Below the pieces are notes generated by a model. It was given only the letters and a program-made list of their open reading frames with translations. It had not been told where the DNA came from and searched no databases. From NCBI RefSeq assembly GCF_021390545.1, contig NZ_JAJUWR010000001.1, forward strand, positions 186,001 through 250,000: 64,000 bases of DNA, given 5' to 3'. Position 1 is the stretch's first letter. Every line of letters starts with the position of its first letter. Positions 35,720 through 44,311 of this stretch are shown in pieces. The position numbers were made by a program, and so were the translations under genes. The DNA is from Algoriphagus sp. AGSA1. GTDB lineage: Bacteria; Bacteroidota; Bacteroidia; Cytophagales; Cyclobacteriaceae.

Positions 35720-36547
35720 ATGCGTATCACTGAGTCAGTGATCCTAGGTGAAGAAAAACCAGTGTTGTTTGCCGGGCCGTGTGCTGTGGAAAGCTATGAT
35801 ATTTGTCTGGAAATAGGAACCAAAACCAAAGAATGGGCAGAGCAGCACGGTTTTTCCTATGTATTCAAAGCCTCTTTTGACAAAGCGAACAGGACATCTT
35901 CAGGATCCTTTAGAAGCATAGGAATGGACAAATCACTTGAGGTATTGCAGCGAGTGGGAAATGCACTCAATGTGCCATTGGTGACAGATATTCACGAAAG
36001 TTACCAGGCGAAAGATGTAGCGGAAGTGGTGGACGTTTTACAGATTCCAGCCTTTCTAAGCAGGCAGACAGATTTACTCTTGGCTGCAGGGCAGACGGGC
36101 AAAGCCGTTAAAATAAAACGTGGCCAATTTATGGCCCCGGAAGATATGCAGTATGCGGTAAGCAAAGTGCGGTCAACAGGAAACGAGAATGTCTGTCTTA
36201 CTGAACGGGGTTTTTCACTAGGCTATCACAACCTGGTTGTGGACATGCGCGGTCTTCCGATTATGCGTCAGTTTGCACCAGTGGTGTTTGACATTACCCA
36301 TTCTGTGCAGCAGCCTGGTGGCCAGGGAGGAAGCAGTGGAGGTCAGCGGGAATTTGCGCCTATTTTGGCCAGGGCAGCAGCGGCAACCGGTATTGATGGG
36401 TTCTTTATTGAGACTCATCCAGAACCGGCCAAAGCTCTCAGTGATGGGCCAAACTTGATACCCTTGCATAAAATGGGTGAATTTCTGGAGATGCTTAAAG
36501 CCGCTTGGACACTGGGCAGGAAATATCAGGATTTTGAGGTGCAATAG
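35720..36547 (+). CDS. kdsA: 3-deoxy-8-phosphooctulonate synthase
   Basis: The 275-residue enzyme condenses arabinose-5-phosphate and phosphoenolpyruvate to Kdo-8-phosphate. Motifs: FAGPCAVES near the N-terminus, VFKASFDKANRTS, VTDIHESYQ, IPAFLSRQTDLL, MRQFAPVVFDITHSVQQPGG and FIETHPEPAKALSDGPN. The start at 35720 gives MRITESVILG, eight bases after kdsC; an upstream ATG at 35699 would overlap kdsC by 14 bases and is also possible. It is the last gene of the operon. Confidence 0.95.
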   Translation: MRITESVILGEEKPVLFAGPCAVESYDICLEIGTKTKEWAEQHGFSYVFKASFDKANRTSSGSFRSIGMDKSLEVLQRVGNALNVPLVTDIHESYQAKDVAEVVDVLQIPAFLSRQTDLLLAAGQTGKAVKIKRGQFMAPEDMQYAVSKVRSTGNENVCLTERGFSLGYHNLVVDMRGLPIMRQFAPVVFDITHSVQQPGGQGGSSGGQREFAPILARAAAATGIDGFFIETHPEPAKALSDGPNLIPLHKMGEFLEMLKAAWTLGRKYQDFEVQ

Positions 36548-36690
36548 TTAAATTGTCCATGTATGATCAGCTAAATTTATATAACCTAGCTGTTCGGAAG
36601 CCCGAAGACGGAAGAGAGAGGTTGGGAATTAATGCTGACCAAATTCTATCATACTTTATCCTTTTACCGACAAAAAAGCGGATATGCATA
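36548..36690. repeat. Degenerate third copy of the dispersed element
   Basis: The right end (TTTTACCGACAAAAAAGCGGA, then TATGCATA) matches the inverse complement of the left end of copy 1, and the middle holds CGAAGACGGAAGAG as in the other copies. It reaches into the first codons of the downstream L,D-transpeptidase. Confidence 0.5.
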
Positions 36691-38345
36691 ATTTGAAAAA
36701 TGTAAAGCTTCAAAAAATTATAATTGTATTGCTCCTGAGTTTAACTCCGGGGCTTTTTTGTTTTGCCCAGAACACAGGGTTGAAAGATAATATCCGTATC
36801 CGACTGGAGCAGGATCAGCCGGATATTCCGCTGAATGTGCAGGGAAATGAACTGTTTGCCAAGGGTGATATTCACCAGTTTTATACCAATCGTCTGTTTG
36901 AACCTGTCTGGATCCAGGCAGGGGTTTTGACTGAACTGGCTTATGAGCTCCGCTTTGAAATCATGCAAAGCAAGTTTGATGGACTCAATCCCTCCGACTA
37001 TTATCTCGATCATATTAATTCCATCTTTGAGCAGTTTGAAGGTAATAAGAAGACAGGTCAAGCAAATGGACTCGATGAGTTGACAGGAATTGAACTATTG
37101 CTTAGTGATGCTTTTTTTCACCTTGCGGCACATTTGGAACTAGGCAAAGTCAATCCCGAATCCCTTAAGGGCGATTGGGAGATTACCCGTAAGACCTCTA
37201 AGGTTTCTTATCCTGAATTGTTGTCCTCAGCCTTGGCCCAGCAGCAGATCCGACAGTCTCTGGAGACTTTATACCCCAATATTACAGTTTATAAAAAAGG
37301 GAGGGAGGTCATCCGTGCGATCGATGAAATCCGGAAAAAGGATACGCTGAACTGGAAGGCGGTGAAAGTGGTAAAGTCTATTAAGGTAGGGGAGACGAAT
37401 AGCAGCATACCTAATCTGCGGGAACGTTTGGTTTTTTGGAAGTATCTGGAGCCTTATGCCTATGAAGATGAAAAAGCGTATGACTCTACCATGTTTCTGG
37501 CAGTTCAGAAGTTTCAGGAGAGAAATGGATTAGAACCAGATGGAGCATTGGGTAAAAATACGGTCTATGCACTTAATCAATCCCCGACATACCTCATCGA
37601 TAAGGCCTCTGTCAATATGGAAAGGCTCCGCTGGCTTCCCGACACCCTGCGGGGAGCAGAAATGATCCTGGTGAATATTGCCAACTATCAGCTAGACTAT
37701 CTCAGCAACCGTGACACCCTCTTTTCTACCCGTGTGATTGTAGGCACGAAGTACCATAAATCACCGATTTTCTCTTCGGCTATGAGCTACATCGTATTCA
37801 GTCCTTACTGGAATCTGCCTACCTCTATCGTACGAAATGAAGTGATGCCTGCCGTGCGCAAAAACCCGAATTACCTTGTGCAGAAAAATATGGAAGTGGT
37901 CACTTACTCCGGTCAGGCAGTAGATCCAAGTTCCGTGAATTGGAGTGGGAAATCCATCCCATATATGGTTAGGCAGAAGCCAGGTGAACATAATTCCCTA
38001 GGTCTGGTGAAGTTTATGTTCCCCAACGAGCATAGTGTCTATATTCATGACACACCTGCCAGAAGCCTTTTTTCAAGAGAAGACCGTGCGCTTAGCCATG
38101 GCTGCATCAGGATCCAGAACCCTGCTACTTTTGCGCAGCTTCTGCTTAAAGGCAATGGAGCCTGGACACCCGAAAAGATCAATGCGGCCATGCATCAGAA
38201 GCATGAGCAGATCGTGAGGTTAGACCGAAAAATCCCCGTGGTATTGCTTTATCTGACTTTCTGGGCTGATAGCAAAGGACAAGGTCATTTTAGGCAGGAT
38301 ATTTACGACCGGGATGCTGAGGTGCTAAGCGCCTTGAGAGAATAA
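36684..38345 (+). CDS. Murein L,D-transpeptidase, YkuD family, copy A
   Basis: The 553-residue protein has a signal peptide (IIIVLLLSLTPGLFCFAQ). A scaffold domain (FYTNRLFEPVWIQAG) and a peptidoglycan-binding segment (AVQKFQERNGLEPDGALGKN) precede the YkuD domain. Catalytic Cys474 is in SHGCIRIQ, with HDTPARSLFSREDRA just before it. It resembles YcbB/LdtD enzymes, which form 3-3 crosslinks in peptidoglycan. The paralogue begins 334 bases later. The start codon lies at the end of a degenerate repeat element. Confidence 0.93.
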   Translation: MHNLKNVKLQKIIIVLLLSLTPGLFCFAQNTGLKDNIRIRLEQDQPDIPLNVQGNELFAKGDIHQFYTNRLFEPVWIQAGVLTELAYELRFEIMQSKFDGLNPSDYYLDHINSIFEQFEGNKKTGQANGLDELTGIELLLSDAFFHLAAHLELGKVNPESLKGDWEITRKTSKVSYPELLSSALAQQQIRQSLETLYPNITVYKKGREVIRAIDEIRKKDTLNWKAVKVVKSIKVGETNSSIPNLRERLVFWKYLEPYAYEDEKAYDSTMFLAVQKFQERNGLEPDGALGKNTVYALNQSPTYLIDKASVNMERLRWLPDTLRGAEMILVNIANYQLDYLSNRDTLFSTRVIVGTKYHKSPIFSSAMSYIVFSPYWNLPTSIVRNEVMPAVRKNPNYLVQKNMEVVTYSGQAVDPSSVNWSGKSIPYMVRQKPGEHNSLGLVKFMFPNEHSVYIHDTPARSLFSREDRALSHGCIRIQNPATFAQLLLKGNGAWTPEKINAAMHQKHEQIVRLDRKIPVVLLYLTFWADSKGQGHFRQDIYDRDAEVLSALRE

Positions 38346-38679
38346 GATTGTTGGTTCTTCTACTCTCTGCAGGCAAAGAGGGGACAAGGAAATACTAAGT
38401 ATTAGCAAATAGCATCTACCAATGTGGTGTAAGATCTGGGCTTACAGGAGGAATGTCTTTGGATTAAGACTCAAATTCTTGGATAATGCCAAGCTTAAAA
38501 CCCCAATCCGGGTAATTGCTTTCTCGATTTCCATTCCCATCTGAATTCATTTGTTAAGTGTTGTTTTTTTTAAGTATCTGATAGTGAGGGTTGATTATCG
38601 GTTTCCAGGTGGGCTTAGCCCGAGTGGATTTATGCGTACGAACTTTGACCCATAAAAGGAACAAACATAGAAACCTTTT
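38346..38679. other. Intergenic gap between the two transpeptidases
   Basis: No gene was found. A short palindrome GGGCTTAGCCC is at about 38614. The rest shows nothing definite, and I found no clear promoter for the downstream copy. Confidence 0.4.
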
Positions 38680-40335
38680 ATGAATAAGAAGATAATTCTG
38701 TCTATAGCAGCAGTAGTAGTTTTGGCCTTAGGACTGATTTGGTTTTTCAGCCAACGAAGATCCGATCTGAAAGATGAATTACAAGCAGCATTAAGTGGTG
38801 GAAAACCAGAGATTGTGACCCAGTCAGAATATACCCAGGTCTTAAAAGAATTTTACGAGGCCAGGGATTATATGGAAGTTTGGCTCTTCAACGGTTCACT
38901 GTCCAAAGCAGGTAAAGAACTCCTAAATCAGATTGAGAATTCAAAATATGATGGCCTACAGCCAGATGAATACCATTTGGCAGAGATCCATGCCCTTTTT
39001 TCTGATCCTGATGGAAAAAGCAAAAAAATCCGAAATCTATCGTCGGAAGAAAAAGTAGGCTTAGAACTGATGTTAAGTGATGCGTTTTTGACTTTGGCCC
39101 ATGACCTGGAGAATGGTAAAGTGGATCCATCCACCCTAGATCCGGATTGGAAGTTTGAGAAGAAAGAATCAGAAATTGATTATCTCTCCTTGCTTCAAGA
39201 CGTAGGAAGTGGGACATCGGTAGAGAAAGTAATTGATCAACTTTATCCACAGGCCGAATTATATATCAAAGGAAGAGAAGCAATAAGAGAGCTTTATCAG
39301 ATCCACCAAAATGATACACTAACCTGGGAGTTTGCACAGGTAGATGATGTTATAAAAGTGGGTGAGGAGCATGCCGCAATACCAGCTTTGCGTAAGCGAT
39401 TGATTTTTTGGGATTTCTTGAGTCCATATGAAATGGAAAACCCTAATCTTTTTGACTCCACCATGTTTGCAGGCCTTCAGAAATATCAGGAAGCCAATGG
39501 CATGAATCCTGATGGGGTAATCGGATCCTTGGTAGCCGAATCATTGAATAAATCCCCCCAGGATCTCATAGACATTGCTTCTATCAATATGGAGCGTCTT
39601 CGCTGGATGCCAAAAATGGACTGGGATCAGGAAATGGTCGTCGTGAATATCGCCAATTATCAGTTGGATTATCTCACTAAAAAAGACACGGCATTTACAG
39701 CTAAGGTGATTGTAGGCAAGGAATACAGTGAATCGCCCACATTCACCGCGCCGATGAGCTATATTGTATTTAGCCCCTATTGGAATATTCCAGAGTCCAT
39801 TACCAAGGATGAAATCATTCCCTCCATCAATAAAAATCCTAACTACCTGGAGCAAAAGAATATGGAAGTGGTGAGCAGTAGTGGAGAGGTAGTAAGAGCT
39901 TCGAAAGTCAACTTATCAAAAGAAGAGGGCTATAGGGTGCGCCAAAAGCCAGGGGGGGACAATTCACTGGGGTTGGTGAAGTTTATGTTTCCCAATGAAT
40001 ACAATATCTACATCCACGACACGCCGGCCAGAAGTCTTTTTGAAAAAGAAACCCGAGCTCTGAGCCATGGTTGTATCCGAATTCAGAACCCTGAGCAATT
40101 TGCAAAGATTCTTTTGGATAGTGAGGAATGGGATGACGATAAAATCCAGGAAGCCATGCATCAGGAAAAAGAAAAAGTGGTAGATCTGGACAGGAAAATA
40201 CCTGTTGTGATACTTTATATGACCTTCTGGGCGGACAAAGACGGAAAGGCCAATTTCAGATCAGATGTGTATGATCGGGATCAGGCTCTTTTGAAAGCTT
40301 TGCGAAGCTCCAAATCAAGCTTGGATAAGGCTTGA
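38680..40335 (+). CDS. Murein L,D-transpeptidase, YkuD family, copy B
   Basis: The 551-residue product shares the layout of the upstream copy: membrane signal (IILSIAAVVVLALGLIWFF), scaffold region (FYEARDYMEVWLFNGS), peptidoglycan-binding segment (GLQKYQEANGMNPDGVIGSL) and YkuD domain with Cys465 in SHGCIRIQ. Long stretches are near identical to copy A (MSYIVFSPYWN, LGLVKFMFPNE), so the two are tandem duplicates. The hydrophobic N-terminus lacks an obvious cleavage site and may be an anchor. The last 21 bases overlap the convergent gene. Confidence 0.93.
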   Translation: MNKKIILSIAAVVVLALGLIWFFSQRRSDLKDELQAALSGGKPEIVTQSEYTQVLKEFYEARDYMEVWLFNGSLSKAGKELLNQIENSKYDGLQPDEYHLAEIHALFSDPDGKSKKIRNLSSEEKVGLELMLSDAFLTLAHDLENGKVDPSTLDPDWKFEKKESEIDYLSLLQDVGSGTSVEKVIDQLYPQAELYIKGREAIRELYQIHQNDTLTWEFAQVDDVIKVGEEHAAIPALRKRLIFWDFLSPYEMENPNLFDSTMFAGLQKYQEANGMNPDGVIGSLVAESLNKSPQDLIDIASINMERLRWMPKMDWDQEMVVVNIANYQLDYLTKKDTAFTAKVIVGKEYSESPTFTAPMSYIVFSPYWNIPESITKDEIIPSINKNPNYLEQKNMEVVSSSGEVVRASKVNLSKEEGYRVRQKPGGDNSLGLVKFMFPNEYNIYIHDTPARSLFEKETRALSHGCIRIQNPEQFAKILLDSEEWDDDKIQEAMHQEKEKVVDLDRKIPVVILYMTFWADKDGKANFRSDVYDRDQALLKALRSSKSSLDKA

Positions 40336-41010
40336 TTTGGTAAGATAAGTATCGTCATTTCCATAGATGAAAAGTAAAGAGCCGTCTTTGATCATGTCAA
40401 TGGCTTTGGCAGAAAGCTCACTTGGGAGTGCCGGGCAACCTAAGCTTCTTCCAAGTCTTCCTACAGATTTGGCAAATTCTTCCCGAGCATAATCTGCCCC
40501 GTGGATTACAATAGCGCGGTTTCTTGCCTGATCGTTAAAGCCTCTTTCCAAACCGTCCAGCCGAAGTGAATACCCATGTTTTCCAGAGTAAGTTTCCGCG
40601 GTTTTGTAGAAACCTAAGCTGCTTTTGAAGGACTCCGGCTGATTCGAAAAAGCTTTTGCCATGAGATCACCGGAATTTCTACCATGCGAAACGACCGAAT
40701 TTAAGAGGATTTCTCCCCTTTCCGGATCGATGATCCACATACGTTTGGCGGTGGAGGGCATGCTGAAATCAATTACGGTCAGCACTTTTGACTTGAGGTT
40801 GTCCTTCATTTTCATCCAGCCTTGAAAAGCTAAGGCAAATATTTCTTTGGAAGGTAAAGCACCTGTGGTGGTTTGTAAACCATCGTAAATTTCAGTTACC
40901 GGATCGATGACTGTATTCGTGATGGGGATATTTTTATGTATTTCTGAGTTAGGGAAGACTCCTAGGAATAGGAGGAGGGTGATCGCAATGGTTTGGTTTA
41001 GCATAAGCAT
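40315..41010 (-). CDS. YkuD_2-type murein L,D-transpeptidase catalytic domain protein
   Basis: The 231-residue exported protein (signal MLNQTIAITLLLFLGVF) has the compact YkuD_2 catalytic domain: VIHGADYAREEF and GRSLGCPALP with Cys192. It differs from the two large neighbours in lacking scaffold and peptidoglycan-binding parts. Met3 (41004) is an alternative start. Its 3' end overlaps copy B by 21 bases in convergent orientation. A good promoter (TTTG-N19-TAAATTTG) precedes it, giving a leader of about nine bases. Confidence 0.9.
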   Translation of the reverse strand: MLMLNQTIAITLLLFLGVFPNSEIHKNIPITNTVIDPVTEIYDGLQTTTGALPSKEIFALAFQGWMKMKDNLKSKVLTVIDFSMPSTAKRMWIIDPERGEILLNSVVSHGRNSGDLMAKAFSNQPESFKSSLGFYKTAETYSGKHGYSLRLDGLERGFNDQARNRAIVIHGADYAREEFAKSVGRLGRSLGCPALPSELSAKAIDMIKDGSLLFIYGNDDTYLTKSSLIQA

Positions 41011-41023
41011 CTGGGTGATTGTG

Positions 41024-41054
41024 CAAATTTAGGAGCATGTCCTGAGAATTCAAA
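41024..41054 (-). promoter_or_regulatory. Bacteroidota promoter of the YkuD_2 gene
   Basis: On the minus strand TTTG (41054-41051) is followed after 19 bases by TAAATTTG (41031-41024), matching the TTTG / TAnnTTTG consensus. The ATG at 41010 is about 13 bases further. Confidence 0.6.
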
Positions 41055-41164
41055 CGAACTTGGACTCAGTATCTTATGATTGAAGACATAATTTTAGTGA
41101 AATTTCATTGGAACCTTCTCCACGCTTTTGTGGGTTCTTGACTTGGTAGGGAATTAGGGGTGAT

Positions 41165-41194
41165 TTTGGTACCAATTATAATTCTTTAATTTTG
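41165..41194 (+). promoter_or_regulatory. Bacteroidota promoter of queD-folE
   Basis: TTTG at 41165-41168 and TAATTTTG at 41187-41194 are 18 bases apart. The inferred leader to the ATG at 41301 is about 100 bases; I saw no known riboswitch fold in it. Confidence 0.6.
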
Positions 41195-41300
41195 CGTTCC
41201 GAAAATTAGTCCACTGTGAGTCAGTGCCATCCTTGTACTGTAACAGATAGATCAGAAAATAATTCAAACAAAAACAGATAAGCGGCTGTTTCAGCATTCC

Positions 41301-41711
41301 ATGAAAGTATCAGTATTCAGAAAAGAACATTTCAACGCAGCCCACAGACTTCACAATCCTGAATGGTCAGATGATCAGAATCAAGCAGTTTTTGGTAAGT
41401 GCAATAATCCTCATTTTCATGGTCACAATTATGAATTGGTCGTAAAACTAAGAGGGGAAATAGACCCTCGGACGGGCTATGTATATGATATGAAAGTGCT
41501 CAGCGATCTGATCAAAGAGCATGTTTTAAGAAAATTAGATCACAAAAATTTAAACCTGGATACCGATGAATTCAAAGAACTTAATCCCACCGCTGAGAAC
41601 ATTGCAGTGGTTATTTGGAATATTTTAAGGGAAAAAATTGATCGAAAATTCGAGTTAACGATTCGACTTTATGAAACAGAAAGAAACTTTGTTGAATACG
41701 ATGGGAATTAA
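41301..41711 (+). CDS. 6-pyruvoyl-tetrahydropterin synthase/QueD-family protein
   Basis: The 136-residue enzyme has the three zinc histidines (FNAAHRLHN and HFHGHNYEL) and the catalytic Cys of KCNNPHFHGH. LDHKNLNLD and the C-terminal YETERNFVEY are typical. QueD makes 6-carboxytetrahydropterin for queuosine; PTPS makes 6-pyruvoyl-tetrahydropterin from the same substrate. The next gene, folE, supplies that substrate and overlaps this one. I cannot tell the two activities apart, though QueD is the common one in bacteria. Confidence 0.88.
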   Translation: MKVSVFRKEHFNAAHRLHNPEWSDDQNQAVFGKCNNPHFHGHNYELVVKLRGEIDPRTGYVYDMKVLSDLIKEHVLRKLDHKNLNLDTDEFKELNPTAENIAVVIWNILREKIDRKFELTIRLYETERNFVEYDGN

Positions 41712-42375
41712 TATCGCTCGGGCATCTGCCGAGGATATTGGGGATGAGCATGTAGGGACTTCCCTGGAAACGCCTCTCAGAGAAGATGCTTTCGAAATGG
41801 ATGATGACCTGAAGGTTGAATTGATCGAGAAGCACTTCCGCGAAATCATGCATATCATGGGCTTGGATCTGACGGACGATAGTCTCAAAGGAACTCCGCA
41901 TCGTGTGGCAAAGATGTATGTGAAGGAAGTGTTCAGTGGGTTGAATCCCAAGAATAAGCCAATCGCAAAGCTTTTTGAAAACAAATACAAGTACAACGAA
42001 ATGCTGGTGGAGAAGAATATCACCTTCTTTTCCCACTGCGAGCATCACTTCGTGCCTATTCACGGCAAAGCCCATGTGGCCTATATTTCCAACGGATCGG
42101 TAATTGGTCTTTCCAAAATCAACCGGATCGTACAGTATTTCTCCCAACGCCCTCAGGTGCAGGAGCGGCTTACCATGCAGATCGGAAATGAGCTGGTGGA
42201 GGCTCTGGGAACGGATGATGTGGCTGTGATCATGGATGCAGATCACATGTGTGTGAGCTCTAGAGGAGTGAAGGATACAACAAGTAGCACCCTTACTTCG
42301 TTCTATTCAGGTAAGTTTGAAAAAGACGAGCAAACTCGAAATGAATTTCTGAAATACATCAGTTTGGAAAGGTAA
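41701..42375 (+). CDS. folE: GTP cyclohydrolase I
   Basis: Started at 41701 the protein has 224 residues and opens MGINIARASAEDIGDEHVGT. A longer frame from 41671 is possible but overlaps queD further. Zinc and active-site motifs are FSHCEHHFVPIHGKAHVAYI and DADHMCVSSRGVKD; DSLKGTPHRVAKMY and KINRIVQYFSQRPQVQERLT are further family blocks. It converts GTP to dihydroneopterin triphosphate for folate and pterin synthesis. The coding ends overlap by 11 bases with the preceding gene. Confidence 0.95.
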   Translation: MGINIARASAEDIGDEHVGTSLETPLREDAFEMDDDLKVELIEKHFREIMHIMGLDLTDDSLKGTPHRVAKMYVKEVFSGLNPKNKPIAKLFENKYKYNEMLVEKNITFFSHCEHHFVPIHGKAHVAYISNGSVIGLSKINRIVQYFSQRPQVQERLTMQIGNELVEALGTDDVAVIMDADHMCVSSRGVKDTTSSTLTSFYSGKFEKDEQTRNEFLKYISLER

Positions 42376-42400
42376 TTTTGAAACACTAAACCAACATAAG

Positions 42401-42432
42401 AAACCGGGCTGAAAGGCTCGGTTTTTGTTTTT
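42401..42432 (+). terminator. Intrinsic terminator of queD-folE
   Basis: AAACCGGGC, loop TGAAAG, then GCTCGGTTTTTG forms a G-C-rich stem with a G-T or mismatch step, followed by TTTTTGTTTTTT. Confidence 0.75.
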
Positions 42433-42910
42433 TACCGCAAAGATCACAAAGAAAACGCTGAGAAACGGATCAGTCCAAAAAGTTGGGGATTCACCCGACA
42501 GCGTGCTGTGAAAATTTGTATGGATAAGCTTTTGATTTCCCCACTACCCTGTTTCATTTCCCTGGAATGAAGAACCTGTTTTTTGAGCAATGTGCTTGTG
42601 CTCCCTGTATAACCCATACGATAGCCAACTACCCTATGGCCAATACATGTCACAGGGCTGATCACAAATACCTTTACACTACTGATCGTGCCGTTGGCAC
42701 TCTGAAAATCATATAAACTATATACTTTACCCAGAATTGCATTCTGGGCATTTACAGGCCTTGCCTTTGGCAAGGGAAATTATTTTGCGGGAAATGTTGA
42801 TTTAAGCGTTTGTGCCAACGGCACAACAGGTAACCGCCCTGAATGCAGCAAAGCGAAATTCAGGTTTGGGAAATCCGAATGAATTCGCCAAGAGTGCCAA
42901 CGGCACGATC
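42433..42910. repeat. Second REP-like palindrome cluster
   Basis: Palindromes in order: GTGCCGTTGGCAC (42688), CCCAGAATTGCATTCTGGG (42730), CCTTGCCTTTGGCAAGG (42759), GTGCCAACGGCAC (42812), CCTGAAT...ATTCAGG (about 42837) and GTGCCAACGGCAC again (42894). The 13-bp unit is present three times. The open frame at 42444-42773 across it is low-complexity repeat and not a gene. Confidence 0.75.
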
Positions 42911-43088
42911 GGTAAATGCTGAAAAATAGCATTGCTAATCCGATGGTAATTAATGTCAGACTGATAAAAAGTATTTCCCATGTGTTATCAACATAACCTC
43001 CAAACCCGTAGAAAGTATCAATTTTACGGAATAGATGAAGGATGCCAATTGCGACAATTGCTTTTCCGGCGGCATTCAATTTCTTCAT
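42780..43088 (-). CDS. Small two-helix membrane protein with repeat-derived tail
   Basis: The first 60 of 102 residues look like a natural membrane protein: KKLNAAGKAIVAIGILHLF, then ILFISLTLITIGLAMLFFSI. From about residue 61 the frame reads into the repeat cluster (SCRWHSWRIHSDF), which encodes the GTGCCAACGGCAC palindromes. The original 3' end was therefore probably replaced by repeat DNA. It has no recognised family. Either a truncated remnant or a recently altered gene. Confidence 0.5.
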   Translation of the reverse strand: MKKLNAAGKAIVAIGILHLFRKIDTFYGFGGYVDNTWEILFISLTLITIGLAMLFFSIYRSCRWHSWRIHSDFPNLNFALLHSGRLPVVPLAQTLKSTFPAK

Positions 43089-43164
43089 TTTCGCATTTCG
43101 CAGAATACGTGCTATTTACAAACATTTTCAATTATGATTGCCAAAAATACGTCCGACAGGATGA

Positions 43165-43447
43165 TTAGCGACATATCCCATTTATCTCTTTGATCCTACT
43201 TGATTCGAATGTCACAGCACCTGATTGTTTATCTACCAAAAAAATAAATTCGGTTATCTGGATTCTGTCACACAATCCGAAATCTCCATATGCTACAAAG
43301 GCTGATTTTAAATCATATCGGATCTTATCCGTATATTCCTCTAAATCATATTCTAAAACTTTGTTATTGGTTCCGATCAAATTATTAGTCCAGAGGTGTT
43401 CGATAAATTCTTTCGTAGCTTCCTTATGCCAGGTTGAACAGTTTCAC
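43165..43447 (-). pseudogene. Frameshifted small gene coupled to the CPBP protease
   Basis: A GTG at 43447 overlaps the TGA of the CPBP gene (GTGA), a classic coupled start. Its frame reads KLFNLA and then stops. A single-base shift just there continues as KEATKEFIEHLWTNN and on for about 85 residues to the stop at 43165 (YDLKSAFVAYGDFGLCDRIQ). So this looks like an intact small gene broken by one base, or a sequencing error. Family not recognised. Confidence 0.5.
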
Positions 43448-44199
43448 TGCATTTTGATCAGCATTCCTACTCCATTACCAAGGTTATGGGAAATCAACGC
43501 AAATAGGATACTGCCGCTTTTGATAGTAATCCAGCCCAAGATCAACCCATAACACGAAGCCCAGAGAAAAGGGATGAGATGAAATACTAGCTCAAAATTT
43601 TCTGTAATAAAAAGGCCATGTGCCATTCCAAATAATAGAGAGGTTGTCCATATAGCTGGGTTGAGAAAAATATTCTTGCTTTTCAACACCTTAAGTAAAA
43701 GTCCTAGCATTATGCCCCGGTAGGCAATTTCCTCGTCTATTCCCGGCATGGAAAATTGAAATAGCAGTGTTTCTAGATCAAATTTCTTGACGGGGGATAA
43801 ATAGGCATAGACGCAATGGATCAGCAAAAGGAGAACTATAATTCCAACTCCAGTGTAAATGAATTTCTTTTCCTGCTTAAAAGTCAAAAAGTAATCCGAC
43901 AATGGGAATTTCCTGTATATCGACAGGAAAATTAAAGAACCTAAAACGGCGTATAGTTTACCTGGCCAGTTCCAATTCCCATTACTGATTTTTGTTTCAG
44001 GATATGCAAATGGAAGGTTTAATAAGATTGCATTGAGCAGATAAAAAACGACAAATGATCCTAGAATCTTTAGCGTTTCTGGGTTCCTGTTTTTCATAAA
44101 GATTATGATGATCGGAGATACTATTACAAATTGAAGGAAATTTTCTGCTATAACTCTAATCATCGCTCTTGTAATAGTTTCGTCATATTTTGGGTCCAA
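43444..44199 (-). CDS. CPBP-family intramembrane metalloprotease (CAAX-like)
   Basis: The 251-residue protein has about seven hydrophobic helices. The active-site motifs of the CPBP/Abi family are clear: EEIAYRG (Glu-Glu-x-x-x-Arg) in helix 5, FGMAHGLF in helix 6 and LISHNLGN in helix 7. Members process prenylated or signal peptides, and some are immunity proteins in bacteriocin loci. It lies upstream of the broken small gene in a coupled arrangement and divergent from the HigA-like gene. Confidence 0.9.
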   Translation of the reverse strand: MDPKYDETITRAMIRVIAENFLQFVIVSPIIIIFMKNRNPETLKILGSFVVFYLLNAILLNLPFAYPETKISNGNWNWPGKLYAVLGSLIFLSIYRKFPLSDYFLTFKQEKKFIYTGVGIIVLLLLIHCVYAYLSPVKKFDLETLLFQFSMPGIDEEIAYRGIMLGLLLKVLKSKNIFLNPAIWTTSLLFGMAHGLFITENFELVFHLIPFLWASCYGLILGWITIKSGSILFALISHNLGNGVGMLIKMQ

Positions 44200-44311
44200 G
44201 GAATTATGCTAGAGCCAAATTAACGTTTCTTCCAAGATGATTTCGTATGAGGAAAATATTTTCGAATTTCAAGGCGAATTCTTTGCCGACAATTTTAAAG
44301 TAACTCAACTG

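Noticed and set aside
41195..41300. preQ1 or other riboswitch in the queD leader
   Set aside because: The leader is about 100 bases, but I could not recognise the conserved core of any known class.
42444..42773. Minus-strand 109-codon frame
   Set aside because: It is repeat sequence with several palindromes and has no family features.
44237..44311. Upstream 25 codons of the HigA-like frame
   Set aside because: HigA proteins start at the K/E helix; the extra residues have no family similarity.
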